Source: Bifidobacterium mellis (GTDB lineage Bacteria > Actinomycetota > Actinomycetes > Actinomycetales > Bifidobacteriaceae). Taken from it: 64,000 bases of DNA. The stretch spans positions 1 to 64,000 of the forward strand of contig NZ_KQ033885.1 of the NCBI RefSeq assembly GCF_000967265.1, written 5' to 3'. The notes beneath the pieces are model-generated. The model made no database searches. It was not told the DNA's origin and saw only the letters and a list, made by a program, of their open reading frames with translations. Both the position numbers and the translations under genes were made by a program. Below are positions 46,131-54,989 of the stretch, one piece after another; position 1 is the stretch's first letter, and each line of letters opens with the position of its first letter.

Positions 46131-46375
46131 GATTCGCCTTTCCTCTTCGACTCTACCCGCCGGTCCTCCCGGCAGGGGCGGTGGCACGCGGACATGGGAG
46201 TGGGACCGGCATCCCGTGTCGTTCCGTCTCATGCACCGTCGGCCGTGGGATCATTTGCCGGAAGGGCCTGTCAGGGGGGTGCCCGGACCTGCCCAACCTG
46301 GACGGTCTGTTGGATTGACGGGCTGACGGTCCGATCCTGCCTCACGTGGTGACATGCCTGGCGGAGGACCTTGGC

Positions 46376-46404
46376 TTGACAGCTTAGTAAAATCGGTGTA
46401 CTAA
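46376..46404 (+). promoter_or_regulatory. Importer promoter with XylR/ROK-like inverted repeat
   Basis: TTGACA at 46376-46381 is followed after 18 bases by ACTAAT (46400-46405) with an upstream TG. The perfect inverted repeat TTAGTA-N9-TACTAA (46384-46404) overlaps the spacer and -10. Its TTAGT...ACTAA form resembles operators of ROK/XylR repressors. The other 370 bases of the divergent 46131-46527 gap show no gene. Confidence 0.5.
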
Positions 46405-46527
46405 TCTATTTACAAACATATAAATAAGCCGACTACGATCTACGCGGCGCCGAGAAGTAGCGGATACATACGGCGCATGGCTGGCAACGCAAGGGAGCGG
46501 GCTTATGGGAAAAGACAGGAGGGCAGG

Positions 46528-47499
46528 ATGTCAAGTGGTGACATTCCGTTGAAAGCCACCCGGCGGGGTAAGACCAAACGCCAAGAGGGCATAAGCGGCA
46601 GGAAGAAACACAGCATCAACCTCTTCCTCTTGACCGTCCCCTTTCTGATACTGGTCATCCTTTTCAGTTACTATCCCCTGCTCGGCTGGGTATATGCCTT
46701 CTATGACTACCAGCCCCCCATTCCCCTGTCGGAGAGCGAGTTCGTCGGCTTCCAGTGGTTCAAGATGATTGTCCAGAACCCGGCCCAGCTGCACACGGTC
46801 GGCCAGGTTCTGATCAACACCTTCGTTATGAGCGGCCTGGGCATTCTGACCTCGTTCTTCCCGCTGTTCTTCGCCATCGGCCTCAATGAGATTCGCAACA
46901 AACACTTCAAGAACGTCATCCAGACACTGACCACCCTACCCAACTTCATCAGCTGGGTCCTGGTCTACGCCGTGGCATTTGCCATGTTCTCCTCCACCGG
47001 CATGATCAACCAGCTCCTGCAGAACATCCACCTGATCTCACAGCCCATCCACTTCCTGGATTCCGACAGCGGGACCTACTTCAAGATGCTCCTGTGGAGC
47101 CTGTGGAAGGGTCTGGGCTGGGGGTCCATCCTCTACCTGGCCGGCATATCCGGCATTGATCCGGAGCTTTACGAGGCAGCCCAGGTGGATGGGGCCAACC
47201 GCTTCCAGCAGATCATCCATGTCACGGTCCCGCAGCTCATGCCCACCTACCTGGTCATGCTGATGCTGAGCGTCTCCAACTTCCTGAACAACGGGATGGA
47301 CCAGTACTTCGTCTTCCAGAACGCTTTCAACCTCAAGCACATCCAGGTGCTTGACCTCTACGTCTACAACGTGGGCATGGGTCAGAACAGCCTCTCTCTG
47401 GCTACGGCCATATCCATGTTGAAATCCCTGGTCAGTGTGGTCCTCCTGTTCCTGGTCAATTGGGCCTCGAAGCGGACCCGTGGCGAGTCAATCATCTGA
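46528..47499 (+). CDS. CUT1 ABC permease (LplB/YteP-type)
   Basis: A 323-residue permease. After a basic N-terminus of about 25 residues, six hydrophobic segments begin with INLFLLTVPFLILVILFSYYP (split) near 28-48. The EAA loop YEAAQVDGANRFQQIIHVTVP near 235 is of the LplB/YteP subgroup, which carries complex oligosaccharides such as xyloglucan or rhamnogalacturonan fragments. ACAGGAGGG precedes the ATG at 46528; an upstream frame start is discarded. It starts the operon that contains another permease, two binding proteins and a set of glycosidases. Confidence 0.9.
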   Translation: MSSGDIPLKATRRGKTKRQEGISGRKKHSINLFLLTVPFLILVILFSYYPLLGWVYAFYDYQPPIPLSESEFVGFQWFKMIVQNPAQLHTVGQVLINTFVMSGLGILTSFFPLFFAIGLNEIRNKHFKNVIQTLTTLPNFISWVLVYAVAFAMFSSTGMINQLLQNIHLISQPIHFLDSDSGTYFKMLLWSLWKGLGWGSILYLAGISGIDPELYEAAQVDGANRFQQIIHVTVPQLMPTYLVMLMLSVSNFLNNGMDQYFVFQNAFNLKHIQVLDLYVYNVGMGQNSLSLATAISMLKSLVSVVLLFLVNWASKRTRGESII

Positions 47500-47517
47500 G
47501 CGTGAGGGGAAACAATC

Positions 47518-48459
47518 ATGAGTGACAGCATGGCAATCGAATCGAAGGGCGTCTCTCCCCTCCTGCAGCGGACCAAGGGCGAGAAGGTGTTCAATGTCTT
47601 CAACATCGCCTTCTTCATCCTCTTCGCCTTCATCTGCGTCTACCCGTTCTACTACCTGATCATCAACAGCATCTCCGACAACACCCTGAGTGCCGCCGGC
47701 AAGATCACCGTCCTGCCCAAGGGGATCCACTGGAGCAACTATGTGGAGGTCTTCAAGCTGGAGGGTCTGGGTACGGCTGCCATGGTCTCCCTGGGACGTA
47801 CCGTGATCGGTGCGACCCTGACCGTACTGGCCAGTGCCTTCCTGGGCTTCCTCTTCACCCAGCAGGGCATGTGGCACCGCAAGTTCTGGTACCGCTTCAT
47901 CATCGTGACCATGTACTTCAATGCCGGCTTGATTCCCATGTTCATCACGATGAAGAACCTGGGTCTGACCAACAACTTCTGGGTATACATCCTGCCGGCC
48001 ATCGTGCAGCCTTTCAACATCATCCTGGTGAAGACCTACATCGAGTCCATTCCCCAGTCCCTCCAGGAGGCGGCCGAGGTGGACGGCGCCGGCACACTGA
48101 CGGTCTTCTTCAAGATCGTCCTGCCCATGTGCACGCCGATTCTGGCCACGGTGGCCATCTTCTCGGCCGTGGGGCAGTGGAACTCCTTCCAGGACACCTT
48201 GATCTACATGACTGATTCCAAGCTTTACTCCCTGCAGTACCTGCTCTATCAGTACATCAACCAGGCAAGCTCCCTGGCCAGTGCGGTCAAGGCCAGCGCT
48301 GGCGGGGCTCTGAACATGGCGGCCCTGGCCACCCAACAGACCCCGTCGTCGATCAGGATGACCGTCTCGGTCATCGTGGTCCTGCCCATCCTCTTCATCT
48401 ACCCGCTCTTCCAGCGTTACTTCGTCAAGGGCATGATGCTCGGCGCCGTCAAGGGCTGA
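47518..48459 (+). CDS. CUT1 ABC permease (LplC/YtcP-type)
   Basis: A 313-residue permease, partner of LplB-type subunit upstream by 18 bases. Six hydrophobic segments are seen; the EAA loop is LQEAAEVDGAGTLTVFFKIVL near 180-200 (split) and the tail RYFVKGMMLGAVKG is typical of LplC. GAGGGG sits just before the ATG. No ATPase gene follows, so a shared ATPase of the MsmK type is needed. The pair is not closely similar to the permeases at 10052-11739. Confidence 0.9.
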   Translation: MSDSMAIESKGVSPLLQRTKGEKVFNVFNIAFFILFAFICVYPFYYLIINSISDNTLSAAGKITVLPKGIHWSNYVEVFKLEGLGTAAMVSLGRTVIGATLTVLASAFLGFLFTQQGMWHRKFWYRFIIVTMYFNAGLIPMFITMKNLGLTNNFWVYILPAIVQPFNIILVKTYIESIPQSLQEAAEVDGAGTLTVFFKIVLPMCTPILATVAIFSAVGQWNSFQDTLIYMTDSKLYSLQYLLYQYINQASSLASAVKASAGGALNMAALATQQTPSSIRMTVSVIVVLPILFIYPLFQRYFVKGMMLGAVKG

Positions 48460-48479
48460 TCGAGAGGAGGTGCCACCTT

Positions 48480-48511
48480 GCCGCCGTGTGGGTCTGATTC
48501 CACGCGGCGGC
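48480..48511 (+). terminator. Hairpin after LplC-type permease gene
   Basis: GCCGCCGTGTGG at 48480-48491 pairs at 11 of 12 positions with 48500-48511 around an eight-base loop. It has no U-tract and probably stops decay or limits transcription between permease and binding-protein genes. Confidence 0.5.
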
Positions 48512-48551
48512 CAGGAAGCGTTCATGTCGATTCATCAAGGAGGACAAATCG

Positions 48552-48725
48552 ATGAGAAATGCAAGGCCGGCAGTGGCCCCGCCGGTCCGAAGGGGATCAA
48601 CCATTGGATTGACCATCACCGCTCACGCAGTCGTCGGCGGTGGGCAGGGGTCTGAAGGCCGGGCGCATCGACCGAGGAGGATCCCGCAGGCCGTTGAGAC
48701 AGTCGTACGAGCCACAAGTATGTAA
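48552..48725 (+). pseudogene. 57-codon ORF, possible remnant of a third binding-protein gene
   Basis: An ATG at 48552 has a strong AAGGAGG at ideal distance, so translation is plausible. The product begins MRNARPAVAPPVRRG and has STIGLTITA near residues 16-24, which resembles the hydrophobic core of a solute-binding lipoprotein signal, followed by GGGQGSE where the Cys-Gly-Gly-Gly tail would be. The lipobox Cys is gone and the rest is unrelated Arg-rich sequence ending at 48725. It may be a decayed third binding-protein gene, a leader peptide or chance. Confidence 0.35.
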
Positions 48726-48822
48726 GCGGAAGTCAGAACCCTACCGATGACCTGCGGTCCGTCGACCTGCCGAAGGTGACAGGACGGGCCCGGGAGCCGG
48801 ACGGTGTCTGGAAAGGGGAAAT

Positions 48823-50571
48823 ATGCAAGCCAGGAAGCTGACGGCGGTGGCTGCCGCTGTCATAACCGTGTCCATGGCCTTGGCGGGCTGTGGCGGCGGC
48901 AGCAACTCCGCCAACGAGAAGGACGACGGGTCGCTCATGCAGGTGGACGTCTTCGATGGCCTGGCCAACTACCAGGGCATTCAGAAGGGCTGGTTCGCCA
49001 AGATGGTCAAGGATAAGTTCAACCTCAAGTTGAACATCGTGGCCCCCAATGTGGCGGGCGGGGGCAACACCCTCTTCGATACCCGTTCGGCAGCCGGGAA
49101 CCTGGGCGACATCATCATCACCGGTTCAGGCTCAGGCCAGGCGGCCAAGTTGGTCAAGGCCCATCTGATTGACGACATGACGCCGTATCTGAAAAATGCC
49201 AAGAACATCAAGAAGTACAAGTCCGCCACCGACGCCTTCAACAAGGTGGCTGGACAGACAAGCGGGGTCTGGGGAGTGCCCGGGTCGGTCACTTCCCTGC
49301 CGCCCACGGACCCTTCCGAGGGGCTGGAGCCCACCTTCGGCCCCTACGTGCGGTGGGACATCTACAAGGAGGTCGGATATCCCAGGATCGCCAACCTGGA
49401 TGACCTGGTCACGGTGCTCAAGCAGATGCAGGACAAGGCCCGGGCCGAGACCGGCGACAAGAACATATATGCCATGTCCCTCTTCAAGGACTGGGACGGC
49501 AACATGATGAACAACGCCAAGCAGCCTACCTGCTACTACGGTTATGACGAGATGGGCTTCGTCCTGGCCAAGGCCGACGGTTCCGACTACCAGTCGGTCA
49601 CCCAGAAGGGCGGGATGTACGAGAAGGCCCTCCAGTTCTTCAACAAGGCATCACAGGCCGGCCTGGTCGACCCCGAGTCGACCACCCAGAACTACGACAC
49701 CATGTATGCCAAGTACCAGCAGGGCAAGATTCTCTTTTCCTTCTGGCCCTGGCTGGGGCAGGCAGCATACAACACCACGGACAACAAGGCCAAGGGCAAG
49801 GGCTTCATGATCGCCCCCCTGGAGGATATGAGGATCTTCTCCTACGGTGCCACGCCTGACGGGGGGAGCACTTTCATCGCCCTGGGTTCCAAGGCCAAGA
49901 ACAAGCAGCGCCTGGTCAACTTCATCGACTGGCTCTACTCGCCTGAGGGGGTCTACGCCTCCGGTGCCCAGACCGGCGGATCCGCTGGTCCCAAGAACCT
50001 GAACTGGACGGTCAAGGATGGCAAGCCCGAGCTGACCGATTTCGGCGAGAAGGTCCTCTTCGGCAACGGTGCCAACGTACCGGCCGATTGGGGCGGCGGC
50101 ACCTACAAGGACGGGGTCTCGGCCTTGAACTACCCGACTGTGATCGTCCAGGACAAGGATCCCTCCACGGGCTATCCCTACAACGCCAGCATGTGGCCCT
50201 CGCAGCTGGCCAAGAACACGGACCCGCTGAGCACCGATTGGTCCGCCCACATGGGCGGGGCCAAGACCACCATGGAATATCTGAGGAAGAACGACAAGAT
50301 CATGGTGGCCCCCGGTTCCAGCTACGTGACCCCGGACGAGTCCTCCCAGATCAAGACCCTCCGCGGCCAGGTGAAGACCGAGATCGTCAACGCCTCCTGG
50401 AAGGCCTCCTTCGCCAAGGATGACAACGAGTTCAATGCCCTCCTCGATGAGATGCGCTCCAAGGTTGATGGGATGGGCTACAAGCAGGTTCTCGATGTGG
50501 ACATGAAGGATGCCAAGGACCAGAACACGGCCCGGGTGGACATCAAGAAGCAGTTTGAAGACAAGAAGTGA
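48823..50571 (+). CDS. LplA-type ABC solute-binding lipoprotein 1
   Basis: A 582-residue lipoprotein. The signal ends in LAGC at about residues 20-23. The mature part is a large LplA/YtcQ-type binding protein for complex oligosaccharides, with NKVAGQTSGVWGVPGS near 142 and VNFIDWLYSPEGVYA near 365. AAAGGGG precedes the ATG. It is paralogous with the gene at 50734; the two are almost identical from about residue 210 to 300 and differ more at the ends. It binds the sugar presented to the LplB/LplC channel; xyloglucan oligosaccharides are the inferred ligand. Confidence 0.9.
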   Translation: MQARKLTAVAAAVITVSMALAGCGGGSNSANEKDDGSLMQVDVFDGLANYQGIQKGWFAKMVKDKFNLKLNIVAPNVAGGGNTLFDTRSAAGNLGDIIITGSGSGQAAKLVKAHLIDDMTPYLKNAKNIKKYKSATDAFNKVAGQTSGVWGVPGSVTSLPPTDPSEGLEPTFGPYVRWDIYKEVGYPRIANLDDLVTVLKQMQDKARAETGDKNIYAMSLFKDWDGNMMNNAKQPTCYYGYDEMGFVLAKADGSDYQSVTQKGGMYEKALQFFNKASQAGLVDPESTTQNYDTMYAKYQQGKILFSFWPWLGQAAYNTTDNKAKGKGFMIAPLEDMRIFSYGATPDGGSTFIALGSKAKNKQRLVNFIDWLYSPEGVYASGAQTGGSAGPKNLNWTVKDGKPELTDFGEKVLFGNGANVPADWGGGTYKDGVSALNYPTVIVQDKDPSTGYPYNASMWPSQLAKNTDPLSTDWSAHMGGAKTTMEYLRKNDKIMVAPGSSYVTPDESSQIKTLRGQVKTEIVNASWKASFAKDDNEFNALLDEMRSKVDGMGYKQVLDVDMKDAKDQNTARVDIKKQFEDKK

Positions 50572-50648
50572 ACAGGAAGATGAGCGTCCGGCCCCCGTCG
50601 GGATTCCCGGGCAAGGGGATCCGGACCTCATATGAAGACTTGACAACT

Positions 50649-50687
50649 CCGGTCGGCCCATGTCGGGCGACCGCATGGGCCGACCGG
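50649..50687 (+). terminator. 14-bp perfect hairpin between tandem binding-protein genes
   Basis: CCGGTCGGCCCATG at 50649-50662 pairs exactly with 50674-50687 over an 11-base loop. It lacks a U-tract; a role in limiting read-through or stabilising the first message is inferred. Confidence 0.55.
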
Positions 50688-50733
50688 GGAGTCTGAAAAC
50701 CAGACTATTGCAGAGAAAGGTAACAAGGAAACC

Positions 50734-52485
50734 ATGAAGAATAGCAAACTCGCAGTGGTGACTGCAGCGGTGCTGTCAGCCTCGCTGGCCCTGGCCGGCT
50801 GTGGCGGCGGCGGAGGCAACTCCGCCAATGAGAAGGACGACGGCTCCCTGATGAAGGTGGACGTCTACGACGACCTGGCCAACTACCAGGGCGTTCAAAA
50901 GGGCTGGTTCGCCAAGATGGTCAAGGACAAGTTCAACATTAAATTGAACATGATCTCGCCCAATGTGGCCGGTGGTGGCAGCACCCTCTTCGATACCCGT
51001 TCAGCAGCCGGGAACCTGGGCGATCTGGTCATCACCGGAGCCGGCAATGGCAGACTGACCAAGTTGATCAAGGCCCACCTGATCGAGGACATGACGCCGT
51101 ACCTAAAGAATGCCAAGAACATCAAGAAGTACAAGACCGCCACTGACTCCCTCAACAAACTGTCGGGTCAGAGCAGCGGGGTCTGGGGGGTGCCGCAGAG
51201 CGTCTCCACCAAGAGCCCGACCGACCCCTCCGAGGGTAACGAGCCCGTTTTCGGCCCCTACATCCGCTGGGACTACTACCGTGAGCTCGGCTACCCCAAG
51301 TTCAACAACCTGGATGACTTCCTGCAGGTGCTCAAGCAGATGCAGGACAAGGCCCGGGCCGAGACCGGTGACAAGAACGTCTACGCCTTCTCCCTCTTCA
51401 AGGATTGGGACGGCAACATGATGAACAACGCCAAGCAGCCTACGACCTACTTCGGTTATGACGAGATGGGCTTTGTCCTGGCCAAGGCCGACGGCTCCGA
51501 CTACCAGTCGGTCACCCAGAAGGGCGGGATGTACGAGAAAGCCCTCCAGTTCTTCAACAAGGCCAACCAGATGGGCCTGGTCGACCCCGAGTCCTCCACC
51601 CAGAACTACGACACCATGTCGGCCAAGTACCAGCAGGGCAAGATTCTCTTCTCCTTCTGGAGCTATCTGGGGCCCGCTGCTTACAACACCACGGAAAACA
51701 AGGCCCAGGGCAAGGGCTACATGCTGGCCCCCATGGGTGACATGAAGATCTTCTCCTACGGAGCCACCCCCAATGGCGGGGCAGCCATCATCGCCGTCGG
51801 ATCCAAGGCCAAGAACAAGCAACGCCTGGTCAACTTCATCGACTGGCTCTACTCCAAGGAAGGAGTCTATGCCATGGCCGGCAGCGTCAAGGGCATGAAC
51901 TTCGACATCAAGGACGGCAAGCCCGAGCTGACCGACTTCGGCAAGAAGCTCCAGAGCAACAAGTCCTCCAAGGTCCCCGCCCAGTTCGGTGGTGGCTCTT
52001 ACTCCGACGGCGTATCGGCCCTGAACTTCACCACCGAGCTGGCCACTGACATTGATCCCGACACCAAGGAGCCCTATGACTCCAGCATGTGGCAGTCCAC
52101 CATCGACCAGTTCAGCAACTCCGCCCTGGACAAGGATTGGTCCGAGCACATGGACGGGGCCAAGACCTCCATGCAGTACCTGGAGAAGGCGGACAAGCTC
52201 ATGATCGCCCCTGGCTCCAGCTTCATCCAGCCCGATGAGTCCTCCCAGATCTCCACCCTTCGTGGTCAGGTGAAGACCGAAATCGTCAACACCTCCTGGA
52301 AGGCAGTCTTTGCCAAGGATGACAACGAGTTCAACAGCCTGATGGACGAAATGCGTTCCAAGGTCGACGGACTGGGCTTCAAGCAGGTCCTGGATGTGGA
52401 CATGAAGAACGCCAAGGATCAGAACACGGCCCGTGTCAACATCAAGAAGCAGTTCGCCAACCGCGAGAAGGCGGAAGGCAACTGA
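50734..52485 (+). CDS. LplA-type ABC solute-binding lipoprotein 2
   Basis: A 583-residue lipoprotein with a signal ending in LAGC at about residues 21-24. It aligns with the gene at 48823 from end to end; the region around FKDWDGNMMNNAKQPT and the following 90 residues is nearly invariant, while residues 330-400 and the region near KGMNFDIKDG differ, where ligand loops are expected. AGAAAGG precedes the ATG. Having two binding proteins feed one channel widens substrate range in known importers. The ligand is inferred, not seen. Confidence 0.9.
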   Translation: MKNSKLAVVTAAVLSASLALAGCGGGGGNSANEKDDGSLMKVDVYDDLANYQGVQKGWFAKMVKDKFNIKLNMISPNVAGGGSTLFDTRSAAGNLGDLVITGAGNGRLTKLIKAHLIEDMTPYLKNAKNIKKYKTATDSLNKLSGQSSGVWGVPQSVSTKSPTDPSEGNEPVFGPYIRWDYYRELGYPKFNNLDDFLQVLKQMQDKARAETGDKNVYAFSLFKDWDGNMMNNAKQPTTYFGYDEMGFVLAKADGSDYQSVTQKGGMYEKALQFFNKANQMGLVDPESSTQNYDTMSAKYQQGKILFSFWSYLGPAAYNTTENKAQGKGYMLAPMGDMKIFSYGATPNGGAAIIAVGSKAKNKQRLVNFIDWLYSKEGVYAMAGSVKGMNFDIKDGKPELTDFGKKLQSNKSSKVPAQFGGGSYSDGVSALNFTTELATDIDPDTKEPYDSSMWQSTIDQFSNSALDKDWSEHMDGAKTSMQYLEKADKLMIAPGSSFIQPDESSQISTLRGQVKTEIVNTSWKAVFAKDDNEFNSLMDEMRSKVDGLGFKQVLDVDMKNAKDQNTARVNIKKQFANREKAEGN

Positions 52486-52551
52486 TTCCGCACCGGACGG
52501 TAAGGCGGGGGAGCTCTGGTGACCCTGCCCATCGTCAGGCATGTACCGGTG

Positions 52552-52600
52552 GGGGAGCGTTAGCCGGGCGGGTGGTTAACCACCCCCCGTTGCGCTCCCC
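52552..52600 (+). terminator. Complex hairpin after second binding-protein gene
   Basis: An outer stem GGGGAGCG (52552-52559) with CGCTCCCC (52593-52600) encloses the perfect palindrome GGGTGGTTAACCACCC (52570-52585). It likely ends or attenuates the importer transcript before the glycosidase genes. Confidence 0.6.
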
Positions 52601-52724
52601 TTGCCATGCCGGTGACACGGTGGATGTTTTCCGGTTATCGGTTATGAATGTGGCCTTGGTTCCAATCAGGGGCCGTGCCGCGAATGATGGAAAACAGAGA
52701 AGGAAAACGAGGTGCGAGAGCTGC

Positions 52725-53402
52725 ATGCTCCCATTTGAAAAGAATTCAAGAATTGTCTTCTGCGGAGACTCGGTCACTGACGTCAACCGTGATTACAAGG
52801 CTATTCCCGCCGGCTGGGGCTCCTTCGGCGATGGCTATGTCAATCTGGTCCACGCCCTTCTTACCGCCGTCTACCCCGACCGGGAGCTCATGATCATGAA
52901 CGAGGGAGTCAGCGGGGACGACATCAAGTTGATGGCAGCCCGGTGGGACAGGGATGTGCTCGACATGAAGCCCGACTACGTCTCGGTCATGATAGGAATC
53001 AACGACGTCTGGCGTCACTTCGACGGTCCCTTCCGCCAGGCGGACCTGGTCTCCCTGGATGAATTCGAACACACGTACGAAGATCTGTTGGGCAGGACCG
53101 AGCCCCGGGTCAGGGGCCTGATTGTCATGAGCCCCTTCATGATGGAGCCGAACAAGGATGATCCGATGAGGGCCATGGTCGACCGTTATGCCGAAGTGGC
53201 CAGGCAGGTGGCGGACCGACATAAGGCCATCTACGTGGACGTCCAGGCTGCCATGGACCACTTCCTCGAGAAACAGAGTAGCTACATACTCAGCATGGAC
53301 CGTTGCCACCCCGGGATCGAGGGGCATATGCTGGTGGCCAGGACCTGGCTCCAAGCCGTCGACTTCGACTGGGAAAGGACCACATTCGATGACGAAAAGT
53401 GA
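52725..53402 (+). CDS. SGNH/GDSL hydrolase (probable carbohydrate esterase)
   Basis: A 225-residue cytosolic SGNH hydrolase. Block I is CGDSVTD with the nucleophile Ser at about 16; NEGVSGDD near 60 gives the Gly and GINDVW near 87 the Asn; the last block MDRCHPG holds Asp192 and His195. This set is typical of acetyl-esterases acting on sugars. There is no signal peptide, so it would work on imported oligosaccharides; xyloglucan galactose is often O-acetylated, which fits. The ATG at 52725 has GAGGTG upstream; the longer frame covers the hairpin at 52552. Its end overlaps the next gene by 14 bases. Confidence 0.85.
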   Translation: MLPFEKNSRIVFCGDSVTDVNRDYKAIPAGWGSFGDGYVNLVHALLTAVYPDRELMIMNEGVSGDDIKLMAARWDRDVLDMKPDYVSVMIGINDVWRHFDGPFRQADLVSLDEFEHTYEDLLGRTEPRVRGLIVMSPFMMEPNKDDPMRAMVDRYAEVARQVADRHKAIYVDVQAAMDHFLEKQSSYILSMDRCHPGIEGHMLVARTWLQAVDFDWERTTFDDEK

Positions 53403-54912
53403 ACAGGAGCCCCGTCCCCTGCGTGAAGACGTGGTCGGTGCCGACGACCTTTCGCGGGTGGATGCCGAGATCAGCCGGGGTGCCTTCAAGGCCGATTGGG
53501 CCTCCCTGTGCGCCATGGAGCTCCCCACCTGGTTCGCCGATGCCAAGTTCGGCATCTTCACTCACTGGGGCCTGTACAGCGTGCCCGCTTACCGTAACGA
53601 GTGGTACTCGCGCAACATGTACATCAAGGGGTACCCGGAGTTCGACCACCACGTGAAGACCTACGGACCCCAGAAGGAGTTCGGCTACAAGGACTTCATC
53701 CCCATGCTCAAGGCGGAGCGTTTCGACCCCGACCAGTGGCTGGACCTCTTCCGTCGGGCCGGCGCCCGCTACTACATGCCCGTGGCCGAGCACCATGACG
53801 GATTCCAGATGTACCGCAGCGACCTGTCGGAATGGAACGCCTTCGATAAGGGGCCACACCGCGACCTGATCGGTGAGCTGCGGCGGGCCACTCTGGACCA
53901 GGGCCTTCACTTCGCCCTGTCCGACCACCGGGCTGAGCACTGGTGGTTCATGGGTCACGGGCAGGAGTTCGACAGCGATGTGCATCAGCCCATGAAGAGG
54001 GGCGACTTCTACTGGCCTGCCATGCCCGAGCCTGACAACCAGGACCTCTTCAGCAAGCCCTATCCAACCAAGGAGTACCTGGATGACTGGCTCCTGCGGG
54101 TTTGTGAGGTGATTGACGCCTATCGGCCCGAACTCCTCTACTTCGACTGGTGGGTTCAGCACGAGGCCTTCAAGCCCTATTTGCAGCGCCTGGCTGCTTA
54201 CTATTACGACCGGTCTGTCGAGTGGGGGATCCCGACCGCCATCTGTTACAAGATGGATGGCATGGCCTGGGGTTCGGGCATCGTGGACGTGGAGCGCGGC
54301 GGCTTCGCCAACCCCACTCCCTTCGTCTGGCAGACGGACACTGCCATTGCCCGCAACTCCTGGTGCCACACAACCACCCTGGATCACAAGTCGGTGGCTG
54401 AAATCCTGGCTGCCCTCCTCGACGCAGTCAGCAAGAACGGCAATCTCATGCTCAACGTGGGTCCTTGCGCCGACGGGTCCATTGACCCCGAGGAGGAGGA
54501 GATGTTGGAGTCCATCGGCCGTTGGATGGATGTGAACGGGGAGGGGATTTACGGGTCCCGCCCCTGGTGGGCCGCTCAGGAGGGGCCTACCCATCCGGCA
54601 GCGGGGTCCTTCGCGGACCAGACCGAGGCCGTCTTCACCCCCGAGGATTTTCGGTTCACCTCGGCATTAGGCGCTATCTACGCCTACCAGCTCAAGCCGT
54701 CCACAGACGGACGGGCCCTGATCAAGGCCTTTGCTCCACGAGGCAAGGAGGGGTCGGTCTTTCAGGGGATCGTCCGCCAGGTCAGTCAGTTGGGTGCAGG
54801 ACCGGTCAGCTACGAGCTGACGGACCAGGGACTGGCGGTTCAGGGCCTCAAGGACCCCGTTGGGACCACGGCCACCGGCCTGCCTCTGGGCATCCGGATC
54901 GACGTGGAGTGA
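53389..54912 (+). CDS. GH29 alpha-L-fucosidase
   Basis: A 507-residue cytosolic family 29 fucosidase. The N-terminal KFGIFTHWGLYSVPAYRNEWYS near 38-60 (split), PVAEHHDGFQMY near 130 and LLYFDWW with the nucleophile Asp at about 253 are diagnostic; NGNLMLNVGPCADGSI near 348 closes the barrel, with a C-terminal beta-domain after about 400. Start is placed 14 bases inside the preceding gene, with GGAAAGGA upstream. In this locus it would release fucose from fucosylated galactose side chains of xyloglucan; action on other fucosylated glycans cannot be excluded. Confidence 0.92.
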   Translation: MTKSEQEPRPLREDVVGADDLSRVDAEISRGAFKADWASLCAMELPTWFADAKFGIFTHWGLYSVPAYRNEWYSRNMYIKGYPEFDHHVKTYGPQKEFGYKDFIPMLKAERFDPDQWLDLFRRAGARYYMPVAEHHDGFQMYRSDLSEWNAFDKGPHRDLIGELRRATLDQGLHFALSDHRAEHWWFMGHGQEFDSDVHQPMKRGDFYWPAMPEPDNQDLFSKPYPTKEYLDDWLLRVCEVIDAYRPELLYFDWWVQHEAFKPYLQRLAAYYYDRSVEWGIPTAICYKMDGMAWGSGIVDVERGGFANPTPFVWQTDTAIARNSWCHTTTLDHKSVAEILAALLDAVSKNGNLMLNVGPCADGSIDPEEEEMLESIGRWMDVNGEGIYGSRPWWAAQEGPTHPAAGSFADQTEAVFTPEDFRFTSALGAIYAYQLKPSTDGRALIKAFAPRGKEGSVFQGIVRQVSQLGAGPVSYELTDQGLAVQGLKDPVGTTATGLPLGIRIDVE

Positions 54913-54989
54913 GATTCAGCCCCTGCGGGATTTTTGTCACCGGCCCGAGGACATAGTGACCGACAAACAACAAGGAAAGATAGGAAAAC

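Larger units (their letters stand above)
48460..48822 (+). other. Gap between permease and binding protein genes
   Basis: This 363-base gap contains a hairpin at 48480-48511, a 57-codon reading frame at 48552-48725 and a good Shine-Dalgarno (AAAGGGG) before the binding-protein start. A half-box ATGTAAGCG at 48719-48727 resembles the LacI boxes at 30297 but lacks the other half. The rest is GC-rich and shows no gene. Confidence 0.4.

Noticed and set aside
48719-48727. ATGTAAGCG half-box before the first LplA-type gene
   Set aside because: Only half of the LacI box at 30297 and not near a promoter I could place.
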